DNA of 64,000 nucleotides, from NCBI RefSeq assembly GCF_014217685.1, contig NZ_CP043653.1, positions 2,236,419 through 2,300,418 on the forward strand, read 5' to 3'. Origin of the DNA: Glaciihabitans sp. INWT7. Lineage in GTDB: Bacteria; Actinomycetota; Actinomycetes; Actinomycetales; Microbacteriaceae. Made by a program: the position numbers and the translations under genes. Under the pieces are notes generated by a model. The model saw nothing but the letters and a program-made list of their open reading frames with translations, was not told the origin of the DNA and did not search any database. Position 1 is the stretch's first letter, and each line of letters begins with the position of its first letter. Below are positions 52,925-62,103 of the stretch, in pieces.

Positions 52925-53848
52925 TTGCGAGTCCTGGTCTGTGGTGCGGGTGTGATCGGGAGCGCATATGCGGCCCGCTTGCTCGGCGTCGGGGGCGATG
53001 TGACGCTCCTCGACCGAGGCGCACGGCTGTCCGAGCTGCGCGCCGACGGGCTGGTCGTCGATGAGCCGCTGGTGGAGACGAGCAGCGTCTTCGCCATTCG
53101 AGCCATCGACGAGATCCCCGTCACCGAGACCTTCGATCTGGTCGTCGTGGCGGTCCGGCCCGCACAGTTGGTCGGCACTCTTTCCCTGCTCCGCAGCATG
53201 ACGGACGGCTCGGACGTGCTCTTCCTCGGTGACCTCGCCCCTCACCAGACCCGGCTCGTCGAGGCCCTCGGCCCGCGGGCACTGTTCGGATTCCCCTCGG
53301 TCAGTGGCGTCAGGGAGGGCTCGGTCACCCGCTTCGCCCAGATCGACCGGCAGAAGACGGTGCTGAGTGAACCGGACGGTGCGATGACCAGACGCGTCCG
53401 CAACCTGCAGACGGAGTTCAGCATCGCCGGATTCCCGACGGTGATCAGCACGAATTTCGCCCATGGGAAGCGCGCCCGAGACGCCTTCATGGTGCCGATC
53501 GACTGCGCACTCCATCGCGTGGGTGGCGACCCGGTGCGCCTCTCCCACGACGACGACACCCTCCGACTCATGGTCGCGGCCACCCGGGAGGCGTTCACCG
53601 TGCTCCACGATCACGGCAACAGCGACATCGCCGCGGATCTCCGGCTGATCTACCAGCATCTGCCGACGCAGGTCGATCTCGCCCACTGGCATCGGGTGCT
53701 GCGCGACCAACGCGGCGAGCTCTGGTTCGGCGCCCACGCCAGGGACACGACCGGCGTGCTGTCCTCCCGCGTCTCCGAGCTGAAGGCGGCTCTCGGCGAC
53801 CACCCTGGCGCGACGCCGTCCTTCGACCAGCTGGTCTCCGGCTTCTGA
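52925..53848 (+). CDS. Ketopantoate reductase-like oxidoreductase
   Basis: The product is 307 residues. It starts at TTG 52925, supported by AGGGAG about eight bases upstream. The N-terminal Rossmann fold has MRVLVCGAGVIGSAYAARL, which prefers NADP(H) in this family. The C-terminal helical domain is divergent: the usual ApbA/PanE lysine and Asn motifs are not clear. Pantothenate synthesis is therefore not claimed. It may reduce another 2-keto acid. Confidence 0.82.
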   Translation: MRVLVCGAGVIGSAYAARLLGVGGDVTLLDRGARLSELRADGLVVDEPLVETSSVFAIRAIDEIPVTETFDLVVVAVRPAQLVGTLSLLRSMTDGSDVLFLGDLAPHQTRLVEALGPRALFGFPSVSGVREGSVTRFAQIDRQKTVLSEPDGAMTRRVRNLQTEFSIAGFPTVISTNFAHGKRARDAFMVPIDCALHRVGGDPVRLSHDDDTLRLMVAATREAFTVLHDHGNSDIAADLRLIYQHLPTQVDLAHWHRVLRDQRGELWFGAHARDTTGVLSSRVSELKAALGDHPGATPSFDQLVSGF

Positions 53849-53912
53849 ACTCCGCGGGCGAACTGAACCCCACAGTCGGGCAGGGCAGACTCGGGCAGGG
53901 CAGACTAGAGGC

Positions 53913-54473
53913 GTGACTTTCGCCTTCATCCGCCATGGCCAGACCGAGTGGAACCGGGAGCTGCGGCTCCAGGGCTCCTCCGACATCCCCCTCAATGACA
54001 CCGGGCGGGAGCAGGCTCGGGATGCCGTCGACGTGCTCTCCGGCACGCGGTGGGACGCCGTGGTGAGCTCGCGGCTCAGCCGCGCCCGCGAAACGGCCCA
54101 GATCATCGCCGACGGCCTCGGAATCACTCTCGGACCGAGCTACGACGAGCTCGTCGAGCGCCACTACGGCGATGGCGAAGGGGCGACGGCGGAGGACATC
54201 GAAGCCAAGTGGCCGCATCACGACTATCCCGGGATGGAGAGTCTCGACTCGGTGGTGGCGCGGGGCATCGCGGCGCTCGACCGCATCGCCGACGACTACG
54301 GCGACGCGAATGTCGTGATCGTCTGCCATGGCACGATCATCCGCTACACGCTGGGTGCCCTGGCCGGCCGGCAGCTCCCCGGCATCGAGAACGGGTCGAC
54401 CGCGACCTTCGAGCGCTTCGGCGAGGGATGGCGCGTGCACACCGTCAACGACGAGGCACTCGTCATCACCTGA
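53913..54473 (+). CDS. Histidine phosphatase family protein (phosphoglycerate-mutase-like)
   Basis: The product is 186 residues with the RHGxTxWN signature (IRHGQTEWN), SRLSRARETAQ and VIVCHGTIIRY with the second His. Members are phosphatases acting on sugar phosphates, nucleotides or proteins. The GTG start has CAGACT six bases upstream, a weak -10. It is convergent with lipA, with eight bases between the stops. Confidence 0.92.
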   Translation: MTFAFIRHGQTEWNRELRLQGSSDIPLNDTGREQARDAVDVLSGTRWDAVVSSRLSRARETAQIIADGLGITLGPSYDELVERHYGDGEGATAEDIEAKWPHHDYPGMESLDSVVARGIAALDRIADDYGDANVVIVCHGTIIRYTLGALAGRQLPGIENGSTATFERFGEGWRVHTVNDEALVIT

Positions 54474-54481
54474 GACGTCAC

Positions 54482-55465
54482 TCAGACCGCTTGTGCGAAT
54501 CCGAGCTCGGTGTCGGCGAGGTGCGCGAGCTCCTCGGGGAGCTCGAGTCCCTTGCGTTTCATCGACTGCGCCCACAGCCGCCCGGCACGGTACGACGACC
54601 GCACGAGCGGGCCGGCGAGCACCCCGAGGAATCCGATCTGTTCGGCCTCCTTGATCTCGATGAACTCCTGCGGCGGGAGGTAGCGGGCCACGGGCAGGTG
54701 CCGGGCGGTCGGGCGCAGGTACTGGGTGACGGTGATGATGTCGGTGCCCGCGTCGTGGAGGTCCTGCAGCGCCTGGCTGATCTCCGCGCGCTCCTCCCCC
54801 ATGCCCAGGATGAGGTTGGACTTGGTGATGAGGTCGGCCTCGCGCGCGCTCGTGATGACGCCGAGCGAACGTTCATAGCGGAACGCCGGACGGATGCGCT
54901 TGAACAGCCGCGGCACCGTCTCGACATTGTGGGCGAAGACCTCCGGGCGGGAGGAGAACACCTCGGCGAGCAGGTCGGGGTTGCCGGAGAAGTCGGTGGC
55001 CAGGATCTCGACTCCCGTGCCGGGGTTCACCGCATGGATACGGCGCACCGTCTCCGCGTGCAACCAGGCGCCCTCGTCGGGCAGGTCATCCCTAGCCACA
55101 CCCGTCACCGTGGCGTAGCGAAGCCGCATGCTGAGCACCGAGTCCGCGACGCGACGCGGTTCGTCCGTGTCATAGTCCGCCGGCTTGCCGGTGTCGATCT
55201 GGCAGAAGTCACAGCGGCGGGTGCACTGGGACCCGCCGATCAAGAAGGTGGCCTCGCGGTCTTCCCAGCACTCGTAGATGTTGGGGCATCCGGCCTCCTG
55301 GCACACCGTGTGCAAGCCCTCGTCCTTCACGAGCTTCTGCAGCTCGAGATACTCGGGCCCCTGGCGCGCCACAGTCTTGATCCAAGGGGGCTTCCGCTCG
55401 ATCGGAGTCTCGGTATTGCGGATCTCGAGGCGGAGCATCCGTCGGCCATCGGGCGCCGCGGTCAT
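54482..55465 (-). CDS. lipA: Lipoyl synthase
   Basis: The product is 327 residues, a radical-SAM enzyme that inserts two sulphurs into octanoyl groups. The auxiliary cluster motif CxxxxCxxxxxC is [12 protein letters not shown], and the radical-SAM motif CxxxCxxC is [22 protein letters not shown] and the C-terminal [10 protein letters not shown] (Ser cluster ligand region) are present. It starts four bases inside the lipB stop (overlap), so lipB-lipA is one operon. Confidence 0.97.
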   Translation of the reverse strand: MTAAPDGRRMLRLEIRNTETPIERKPPWIKTVARQGPEYLELQKLVKDEGLHTVCQEAGCPNIYECWEDREATFLIGGSQCTRRCDFCQIDTGKPADYDTDEPRRVADSVLSMRLRYATVTGVARDDLPDEGAWLHAETVRRIHAVNPGTGVEILATDFSGNPDLLAEVFSSRPEVFAHNVETVPRLFKRIRPAFRYERSLGVITSAREADLITKSNLILGMGEERAEISQALQDLHDAGTDIITVTQYLRPTARHLPVARYLPPQEFIEIKEAEQIGFLGVLAGPLVRSSYRAGRLWAQSMKRKGLELPEELAHLADTELGFAQAV

Positions 55466-56109
55466 GCGGACACCGCCACGGCCTCGGCGACGAGAGCATC
55501 GAAGCGTTCCGCGACCACCTGCGCCGCGTCTTCGGGGGTGATCTCGCGACCGAGCTCACGGCTGATCGTCGTGACTCCCGCATCCCGGATTCCGCAGGCG
55601 ACGATGTGCGCGTAGGCGTCGAGGGAATTGCTGCAGTTGAGCGCGAATCCGTGCATCGTGACGCCGCCCGCCACGCGGATGCCGATGGCCGCGATCTTCT
55701 CCTCGCGCGCGCCGTCGATGATCCACACCCCCGATCGCCCGGCGACCCGCACCCCCGTGACTCCGAAGTGGGCGATCACGTCGATGAGCAGTTCTTCGAG
55801 CCGGCGCACGTAGGCGACGACATCGACCGGGTCGTGCAGGCGCAGGATGGGGTAGCCCACGAGCTGGCCCGGTCCGTGCCAGGTGATCTTGCCCCCGCGG
55901 TCGACGTCGATGACCGGGGAGCCGTCATCCGGGCGCTCGCTCGCTTCGGTGCGGGTGCCGGCGGTGTAGACCGACGGGTGCTCCAGGAGCACCACGGTGT
56001 CGGGTCGGATTCCCTCCACCACTGCGGAATGGATGCTGCGCTGCAGTGTGAGCGCGTCCGGGTAGGGCAGGAGATCCGGTGCGAGTCCGGCGACGACGAT
56101 ATCGACCAT
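55462..56109 (-). CDS. lipB: Octanoyltransferase
   Basis: The product is about 215 residues. It transfers octanoyl from ACP to lipoate-dependent enzymes. [29 protein letters not shown] (catalytic Lys and His) and [13 protein letters not shown] are conserved. The start is ATG 56107-56109, six bases from TACACT; the longer upstream frame is not supported. It is followed by the overlapping lipA. Confidence 0.95.
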   Translation of the reverse strand: MVDIVVAGLAPDLLPYPDALTLQRSIHSAVVEGIRPDTVVLLEHPSVYTAGTRTEASERPDDGSPVIDVDRGGKITWHGPGQLVGYPILRLHDPVDVVAYVRRLEELLIDVIAHFGVTGVRVAGRSGVWIIDGAREEKIAAIGIRVAGGVTMHGFALNCSNSLDAYAHIVACGIRDAGVTTISRELGREITPEDAAQVVAERFDALVAEAVAVSA

Positions 56110-56121
56110 GGGGCAAGTGTA
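56107..56121 (-). promoter_or_regulatory. Leaderless-type promoter of lipB-lipA
   Basis: TACACT (56116-56121), then TGCCCC, then the ATG (56107-56109). Confidence 0.55.
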
Positions 56122-56235
56122 GGCATTTAATGGACGCAGTCCAACAATCCTCCCGGATCCGGGACCGAGTGCCCAATGGACCGCAGCGGGCTGTGGACGC
56201 GGGCTATGGACGACCGTCGTGGGCGAACAATCATC

Positions 56236-56291
56236 GAGTTGCACTCTTCTGCGACCTGCCCGCCCGTTTCACCCACAAAAGAGTGCAATTC
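56236..56291. repeat. 56-bp palindromic element upstream of lipB
   Basis: GAGTTGCACTCTT and AAGAGTGCAATTC match at 12 of 13 positions around a 30-base loop. It lies about 115 bases upstream of the lipB promoter and 92 bases downstream of smc. It may terminate smc transcription. Confidence 0.7.
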
Positions 56292-56341
56292 AGCGCGGAT
56301 CGCACAGGAGTGAAGGCCCACATCGTCACAGGGTCGCTAGC

Positions 56342-56381
56342 CGCACGGCCGCACGGCCGCACGCCCGCACGCCCACACGGG
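56342..56381. repeat. Five 8-bp tandem repeats at the smc 3' end
   Basis: The units are CGCACGGC twice, CGCACGCC twice and CACACGGG once. The array abuts the smc stop codon and is flanked by two GCTAGC sites. Confidence 0.75.
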
Positions 56382-56382
56382 G

Positions 56383-59300
56383 CTAGCTTGCCTGCTCCGC
56401 CTTCACGCGCTGGCCGACCACCGCGCTGATGCCGTCGGCGCGCATACTCACGCCGTAGAGGGCATCCGCGATCTCCATCGTGCGTTTCTGGTGGGTGATA
56501 ACGATGAGCTGCGAAGTCTGGCGCAGGTCCTCGAAGATCTGCAGCAGGCGACCAAGATTGGCGTCATCCAGGGCCGCCTCCACCTCGTCCATGATGTAGA
56601 ACGGGCTCGGACGCGCCTTGAAGATGGCGATCAGCAGAGCGACGGCAGCAAGGGATCGCTCACCACCGCTCAGCAGGGACAGCCGTTCGATCTTCTTTCC
56701 CGCAGGCCGCACGGTGACCTCGATGCCGGTTGTCAACATGTTGTCGGGATCGGTGAGGAAGATGCTCCCGGTGCCTCCCGGGAACAGGATCGGGAACACC
56801 GTGTCGAAAGCCTCTCTCGTGTCTTCGAAGGCGCTCGAGAAGATGTCCTCCATCTTCTCGTCGATCTCGCCGATGATCGTGAGCAGGTCGGTGCGGGTCG
56901 AGGTGAGGTCGGTGAGCTGCTCGGTGAGGAACTTGTGACGCTGCTCGAGTGCGGCGAACTCCTCGAGGGCAAGCGGGTTGACCCGACCGAGCTGCGCGAG
57001 CTTTCGCTCGGCTTTGGCGAGGCGCGCCTCCTGTTCTGCACGCACGAACGGGATGCCGTCTTCCGGCGCGCCCTCGACCCGACCGTCGGAGGCGCCCGAC
57101 GACTGGGGCCGCGCATCGATACCGTCTCGGGGCACCGACTGCTGGGGGCCGTACTCGGCCACGAGCACGTCTTCGACCAGGCCGAGCTCTTCGCCGGCGC
57201 GCTCCAGCAGCGTCGAAAGATGGAGCTTCTTCTCGTAGACCTGCATCTCGAGCGCGTGCACGCCCTCGCTGATCGAAGTGAGCCGTTCACGCAGGGCATT
57301 CTCTCCCCGACGCAACTCGGCAAGCTCCTCGTTCTGGGCCGCGCGCTCTGCCTCCCGCAAGGCGAGCTGCACCCGAGCCTCCGAAACCGAACGGTCGACG
57401 GCATCCAGCACTGCCGGGAGGGCGTCGATCACCGTCTGGGCGGAGGCGACCTGCCGCCGTCGGATCACCGCGCGACGAGCGGCTTCGTCGGCCGCCTCGC
57501 GCTGCGCCTCCAACTGGCGCTTCAGCTGCACCGCGCGCAACTGCTCGGCCCGCGCGCGCTCCCGCGCCGTCTCCACCTGAAGCCGTGCCTCCACCTCGCG
57601 CTCGCGCGCCTCATCGAGGTCGGCGAGCACGCCCTCGCGGGCGGCGACATCGAGGATGGGACGCGGGCGGGAGACGAAAGTGCCGAGTTCCTGGGCGGCG
57701 CGCTCGGCGGCCGAGGCGGCATCCGTCACGGAGTCGGTGGCGAGGGCGAGCCCGCGCTCCAGCCGCTCGGCCTCCGCCGCGGCCGCCTCCACCTGCACGC
57801 GAACGCGGTTGAGCTTCTCGGTCTGCGCCGCGAGCTGCGAATCGAACTGGCGAAGCGCGGTGAGCGAGCGCGTCGACTGTTCCTTCGCGACCTCGAGACG
57901 TCCGCGCTGCTCGGCGAGCGCGAAGCGCGCCCGGTCGATGAGCGAGGTCACCTCGTCGAGGCGATGCGTGGCGGCATCGCGGTCGGCCACGAGTTCGAGG
58001 CGCGATCGCTTGGCGCCGGACCCCCCCCGCAGCACGTACTCCGAGAGCACATCCCCGGCCTTGGTGATGAGGGTGGTGCCGGAGCCTGCCTCGAGCCGCG
58101 ACCAGGCCGAGCGTGCCGTCGGCAGATCGTCCGAGATCAGGATGCCGGCGAGCAACAGCTTCACCCCGTCCGGTGCGGTCACGACCTGGGCTGCGGCGAC
58201 GGTGCCGTCACCGAGGTCTCGTGTGCCCTGAACGGCCTGTTTCGTCTCGCTCAGCACTACCTCGACGCGTCCGAGATCGTTCCGCGCGGAATACTCGAGC
58301 GCGTCGAATGCCGCGTCCCGGCTGTCGGCGAGCACGGCATCGGTGAGGGAACCGAGGGCCGCAGCGATCGCCGCCTCGTAGCCGGGCTGCACCTGCACAT
58401 GCTCGGCGACGAGCCCCCGGATGCCGTCGAGCCGGGCTGCGACGAGCGCACTCGAACCGTCCTTCTGGTCCATCGCGGATGACAGGGCACTGACACGGGC
58501 CGCGAGCGCGTCGCGCTCCCTTTCGTTTCCGTGCAGGGCTTCGCGCAAGCGGTCGATCTCGGCCTCGGCGTCGACGAGCTCGGCCTGGGCGCTCTGATAG
58601 GCGGCGTCGAGATCCGTCTCACCGCTATCGGTCAGCACGGCCTCGGCCTCGAGCGCCACGAAGGCGATCTGCGCGGTCTCGCGTCTCTCGCGCGCCGCGT
58701 CGAGCGCATTCTGCTGACGAAGCACCTCTCCGCGCACCGCGGCGAGGCGAGAGGCGGCGCTGTCTTTCTGCCCGGTGAGCTTCGAGATCTCGAGGTCGTG
58801 ACGGGAGACGAGGGAAGACTGGTAGGCGATCTGCTCGTCCAGCCCGTCGAGGTTGGCTCTCGCAACGGCCGTCGCCGCCTGTGTCTCCTGCCAGGCAGCC
58901 TCGGCATCCACGATCGTCGCCGCGATGCGCTCTACCTCGTCTTCGGCGTCGGCCACCATCTGACGCGTGACGCCCGGCGCCGCGTCCGGTCCGTCGGCCT
59001 GCTGGCCGAGCAGGGAGAGGCGTTGGTTGGCGAGCGAATACAGGTTGCGCAGCCGCTCCTGCACCGATTCGAGCCCGAAGGCGGTGCGACGGGCGACGTC
59101 CACCGCATCCCCCTCCTGCGACTGTTCGATGCGGTGCTCGCGCAGCTTCGCCTGGTCGAGCTGCTCCTGGAGGACGATGCGCTCCGTCTTGCGCTCGCTC
59201 TCGCTCCGGCTCGATGCCGTGATGGCGGCGCGCAGGGTGACTACCTCGTCCGCCAGAAGTCTCGCTCGCGCATCCCGCACGATCGACGCGATCGACTGGG

Positions 59301-59943
59301 CTTCCTTGGCGATCTCCGCCTGGTGACCGAGAGGCTTCAACTGGCGGCGGATCTCCCCGGCCAGGTCCGACAACCGGGTGAGGTTCGCCTGCATCGCGTC
59401 GAGCTTGCGGATCGTCTTCTCTTTGCGGCGACGATGTTTGAGGATGCCCGCGGCTTCCTCGATGAATCCCCGCCGCTCCTCCGGGCTCGCGTGGAGCACA
59501 GCGTCGAGCTGTCCCTGGCCCACGATCACGTGCATCTCCCGCCCGAGGCCGGAGTCGCTGAGCAGCTCCTGCACGTCGAGAAGTCGGCAGGTGTCCCCGT
59601 TGATGGCGTACTCGCTGCCGCCGTTGCGGAACAGGGTGCGCGAGATCGTCACCTCGGCGTAGTCGATCGGCAGAGCGCCATCCGCGTTGTCGATGGTGAG
59701 GATGACCTCGGCCCGACCGAGGGGGCCCTTCGTCGCCGTACCGGCGAAGATCACGTCTTCCATCTTGCCGCCGCGCAGGGTCTTTGCACCCTGCTCGCCC
59801 ATCACCCAGGCAAGGGCATCGACGACGTTGGATTTGCCGGAGCCGTTGGGCCCGACGACGCAGGTCACACCCTGTTCGAAGGCGAAGGTGGTCGGTTGGG
59901 CGAAGGACTTGAAGCCTTTGAGAGTCAGGCTCTTGAGATACAC
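56383..59943 (-). CDS. smc: Chromosome segregation protein SMC
   Basis: The product is 1186 residues, full length. It is the condensin subunit that compacts and separates chromosomes. Walker A GPNGSGKS is at 31-38. Two long coiled coils flank a hinge (about 490-650). The C-terminal ABC signature LSGGERSLAAVALL and Walker B FYIMDEVEAALDD are intact. The GTG start has GGAGAAGGG about ten bases upstream. No scpA or scpB is in the window. Confidence 0.98.
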   Translation of the reverse strand: MYLKSLTLKGFKSFAQPTTFAFEQGVTCVVGPNGSGKSNVVDALAWVMGEQGAKTLRGGKMEDVIFAGTATKGPLGRAEVILTIDNADGALPIDYAEVTISRTLFRNGGSEYAINGDTCRLLDVQELLSDSGLGREMHVIVGQGQLDAVLHASPEERRGFIEEAAGILKHRRRKEKTIRKLDAMQANLTRLSDLAGEIRRQLKPLGHQAEIAKEAQSIASIVRDARARLLADEVVTLRAAITASSRSESERKTERIVLQEQLDQAKLREHRIEQSQEGDAVDVARRTAFGLESVQERLRNLYSLANQRLSLLGQQADGPDAAPGVTRQMVADAEDEVERIAATIVDAEAAWQETQAATAVARANLDGLDEQIAYQSSLVSRHDLEISKLTGQKDSAASRLAAVRGEVLRQQNALDAARERRETAQIAFVALEAEAVLTDSGETDLDAAYQSAQAELVDAEAEIDRLREALHGNERERDALAARVSALSSAMDQKDGSSALVAARLDGIRGLVAEHVQVQPGYEAAIAAALGSLTDAVLADSRDAAFDALEYSARNDLGRVEVVLSETKQAVQGTRDLGDGTVAAAQVVTAPDGVKLLLAGILISDDLPTARSAWSRLEAGSGTTLITKAGDVLSEYVLRGGSGAKRSRLELVADRDAATHRLDEVTSLIDRARFALAEQRGRLEVAKEQSTRSLTALRQFDSQLAAQTEKLNRVRVQVEAAAAEAERLERGLALATDSVTDAASAAERAAQELGTFVSRPRPILDVAAREGVLADLDEAREREVEARLQVETARERARAEQLRAVQLKRQLEAQREAADEAARRAVIRRRQVASAQTVIDALPAVLDAVDRSVSEARVQLALREAERAAQNEELAELRRGENALRERLTSISEGVHALEMQVYEKKLHLSTLLERAGEELGLVEDVLVAEYGPQQSVPRDGIDARPQSSGASDGRVEGAPEDGIPFVRAEQEARLAKAERKLAQLGRVNPLALEEFAALEQRHKFLTEQLTDLTSTRTDLLTIIGEIDEKMEDIFSSAFEDTREAFDTVFPILFPGGTGSIFLTDPDNMLTTGIEVTVRPAGKKIERLSLLSGGERSLAAVALLIAIFKARPSPFYIMDEVEAALDDANLGRLLQIFEDLRQTSQLIVITHQKRTMEIADALYGVSMRADGISAVVGQRVKAEQAS

Positions 59944-60056
59944 CGGCCTGCCCTTCTCCGTTCGACGACGTCTGGGTCAACGGTACCGGAGAGGGGAGGG
60001 CATCCCCGGCAGGCGACACCGGCGACCCGCGTCGGGCGGGCTGCCCCCTCCCCCTC

Positions 60057-60148
60057 GCATAACTCCTGCAGATCGGGTGTGGCGCCCGTCGGCGCCCCGA
60101 CGCCGGCGGGCGTCACGGTCACGGCGAGACGAACAGCAGGAGTTATGC
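60057..60148. repeat. 92-bp element with 13-bp terminal inverted repeats, copy 2
   Basis: GCATAACTCCTGC (60057-60069) and GCAGGAGTTATGC (60136-60148) are perfect inverted copies. The 66-base interior is GC-rich, internally palindromic and unlike the interior of copy 3. Confidence 0.88.
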
Positions 60149-60231
60149 AGCGGGGGGGGTGTCGAGGGCCGAGCCCCGCGCCGACGGGCTGCGGCCGATC
60201 TTCAGCCCCGCCAGGCAGAGTCGGCCACCCT

Positions 60232-60323
60232 GCATAACTCCTGCAATCCGGGGAGCGCGCGGCGCCGTTCCCCGTCCTCTCGGCGGCGGCCATCGATCCG
60301 CCACCGAATTGCCGGAGTTATGC
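60232..60323. repeat. 92-bp element with 13-bp terminal inverted repeats, copy 3
   Basis: GCATAACTCCTGC (60232-60244) faces GCCGGAGTTATGC (60311-60323), with one mismatch. With the next three bases the arms match at 15 of 16 positions. The interior is 66 bases, the same length as copy 2 but a different sequence. Confidence 0.88.
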
Positions 60324-60407
60324 CGGGCGCCACCGGTGACAAAAGTCACGGCGAGAGGGTGTGAGGAGTCGTGGCGCGAGATGGGAGCCGACCGGGAGGC
60401 TTGGCCT

Positions 60408-61346
60408 ATGACAGCTCCCGCGATCCAACTCACCGGCCTTTCGAAGAACTTCGGCACCGTGCATGCCGTCGTGGATGTCGACCTGCGCATCGACCGCGGC
60501 GAGGTCGTGGCACTGCTCGGGCCGAACGGCGCGGGAAAGTCCACCACCATCGATCTCGCCCTCGGCCTCTCCCACCCCACCGCCGGCACGGCCCGGCTTT
60601 TCGAGGGTGACCCTCGCGCGGCGATCGTCGACGGACGCGTCGGCGCCATGCTGCAGGGCGGGGCGCTGCTTCCCGACCTCACTGTCGCGCAGACCGTCGC
60701 ACTGGTCGCCAGCGCCCACCGCGCGCCGCTCCCCGTCGAGGAGGCGCTCGAGCGGGCCGGCATCCGCGACCTCGCCGCCCGCCGTGTCAGCAAGCTCTCC
60801 GGCGGCCAGCTCCAGCGGGCACGATTCGCCGTCGCGGTGGTCTCCGACCCCCAACTGCTGATTCTGGATGAGCCGACCGCCGCCATGGACGTCGAATCCC
60901 GCCGGGATTTCTGGCTGTCGATGCGACAGTTCACCGCGGAGGGACGCACCGTCGTCTTCGCCACCCACTACCTCGACGAAGCGGACTCCTTCGCGGACCG
61001 CATCGTGATCATGGGCGCCGGCCGGGTCGTGGCCGATGGGACCCCCGCCGAGGTCAAGTCGGTGGTCTCGGGCCGCACCATCCGGTTCGAGGTCGACAGC
61101 AGGGACGCGGATGCCGCGGCCGCGGCGATCCCGCAGCTGCCGGGCGTCCGGTCCTTCGACCGCAGGAGCGATCGTTTCTCACTCAGGACCGACGACTCGG
61201 ATCTCACCCTTCGGGCTCTTCTCACCGCCGTGCCGGCGGCGCGGGACATCGAGATCACCGCCCACACGATGGATGACGCGTTCCTCGCCCTCACCTCCCC
61301 CACCCCGCAGTCCAGCGCACAGTCGCTTCTCACGAAAGCAGTCTGA
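60408..61346 (+). CDS. ABC transporter ATP-binding protein
   Basis: The product is about 312 residues. The ATG at 60408 has GGGAGG eight bases upstream. Walker A is LLGPNGAGKSTT, the signature VSKLSGGQLQRARFAV and Walker B LLILDEPTAAMD, followed by the switch His in ATHYLDEAD. A C-terminal domain of about 90 residues follows (DUF4162-like), as in DrrA/CcmA-type exporters. With the permease and two-component system downstream, it resembles drug, antibiotic or lipid exporters under two-component control. Confidence 0.94.
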   Translation: MTAPAIQLTGLSKNFGTVHAVVDVDLRIDRGEVVALLGPNGAGKSTTIDLALGLSHPTAGTARLFEGDPRAAIVDGRVGAMLQGGALLPDLTVAQTVALVASAHRAPLPVEEALERAGIRDLAARRVSKLSGGQLQRARFAVAVVSDPQLLILDEPTAAMDVESRRDFWLSMRQFTAEGRTVVFATHYLDEADSFADRIVIMGAGRVVADGTPAEVKSVVSGRTIRFEVDSRDADAAAAAIPQLPGVRSFDRRSDRFSLRTDDSDLTLRALLTAVPAARDIEITAHTMDDAFLALTSPTPQSSAQSLLTKAV

Positions 61347-61348
61347 CC

Positions 61349-62092
61349 ATGCCGTACCGCTACATCCTCCTCGAGTCCCTCCGGCAGTTGCGCAACGTGC
61401 GCTCCCTTGCCTTCACCTTCGTGATCCCGCTGGTGATGCTGCTCATCTTCGGCTCGCTCTACGGTTCGGGCGGGCAGCAGGAGCAGCGCTCCGGCCTCCC
61501 CTGGCTCATCGTCACGACAGTACAGATGGCCTCCTACGGCGGGATGCTCGCCGCCCTCTCACAGGCCTTCGCCATCACCACGGAGCGTTCGATCGGGTGG
61601 AACCGCCAGTTGCGCATCACCCCGCTGTCCGGTGTCGGATACCTCGTGTCGAAGGTCGCGGCTGCCCTGCTCGTGGCGCTCGGCACGATCATCGCCCTCT
61701 GCGCGGTGTCGATCATCGTGCTCGGGGCGCGGATGGACGCCCTGCACTGGTTCACCGCGATCCTGGGCATCTGGATCGGCGTCATCCCCTTCGCCCTCAT
61801 CGCGGTGGCGCTCGGCCAATTCGCCCGCCCTTCTTTCGCCCAACCCCTCTTCACCGTGGTGTTCCTTGGCATGGCGATTCTCGGCGGGTTGTGGATCCCG
61901 CTCGAGGTGATGCCCACCTGGGTGATCTCGATCGCGCAGACGGTGCCCTCGTACTGGCTCAACAAGCTGGGGCAGATCGGGGCGGATGGCGCGGGCAACG
62001 CCCTGCTGCCCATCGTCGTCCTCGCCGCCTGGACTCTCGCACTCGCCGCCCTCATCACCTGGCGCTATCGCCGCGATGCCGCACGGGCCTGA
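61349..62092 (+). CDS. ABC transporter permease (ABC-2 type)
   Basis: The product is 247 residues. It starts two bases after the ATPase stop. Six hydrophobic helices are arranged as in ABC-2 permeases, with the FGSLYGSGGQQEQRSG loop after helix 1. It forms the membrane half of the exporter encoded by the preceding gene. The substrate is unknown. Confidence 0.92.
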   Translation: MPYRYILLESLRQLRNVRSLAFTFVIPLVMLLIFGSLYGSGGQQEQRSGLPWLIVTTVQMASYGGMLAALSQAFAITTERSIGWNRQLRITPLSGVGYLVSKVAAALLVALGTIIALCAVSIIVLGARMDALHWFTAILGIWIGVIPFALIAVALGQFARPSFAQPLFTVVFLGMAILGGLWIPLEVMPTWVISIAQTVPSYWLNKLGQIGADGAGNALLPIVVLAAWTLALAALITWRYRRDAARA

Positions 62093-62103
62093 GCCGCTCG
62101 CAA

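Larger units (their letters stand above)
59944..60407. other. Intergenic region with two 92-bp repeats
   Basis: These 464 bases lie between the divergent smc and ABC-transporter genes. The two repeat copies (60057-60148 and 60232-60323) occupy most of it, spaced 83 bases apart. No ORF with coding character or tRNA is present. Confidence 0.6.

Noticed and set aside
51125-60323. True integron attC array
   Set aside because: No integron integrase, no cassette ORFs between the paired copies, and one mismatch in the core boxes. Kept only as a hypothesis in the findings.
60159-60407. N-terminal extension of the ABC ATPase
   Set aside because: The frame is open upstream but runs through the 92-bp repeat and has no conserved residues. 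ATG 60408 has a good ribosome site.
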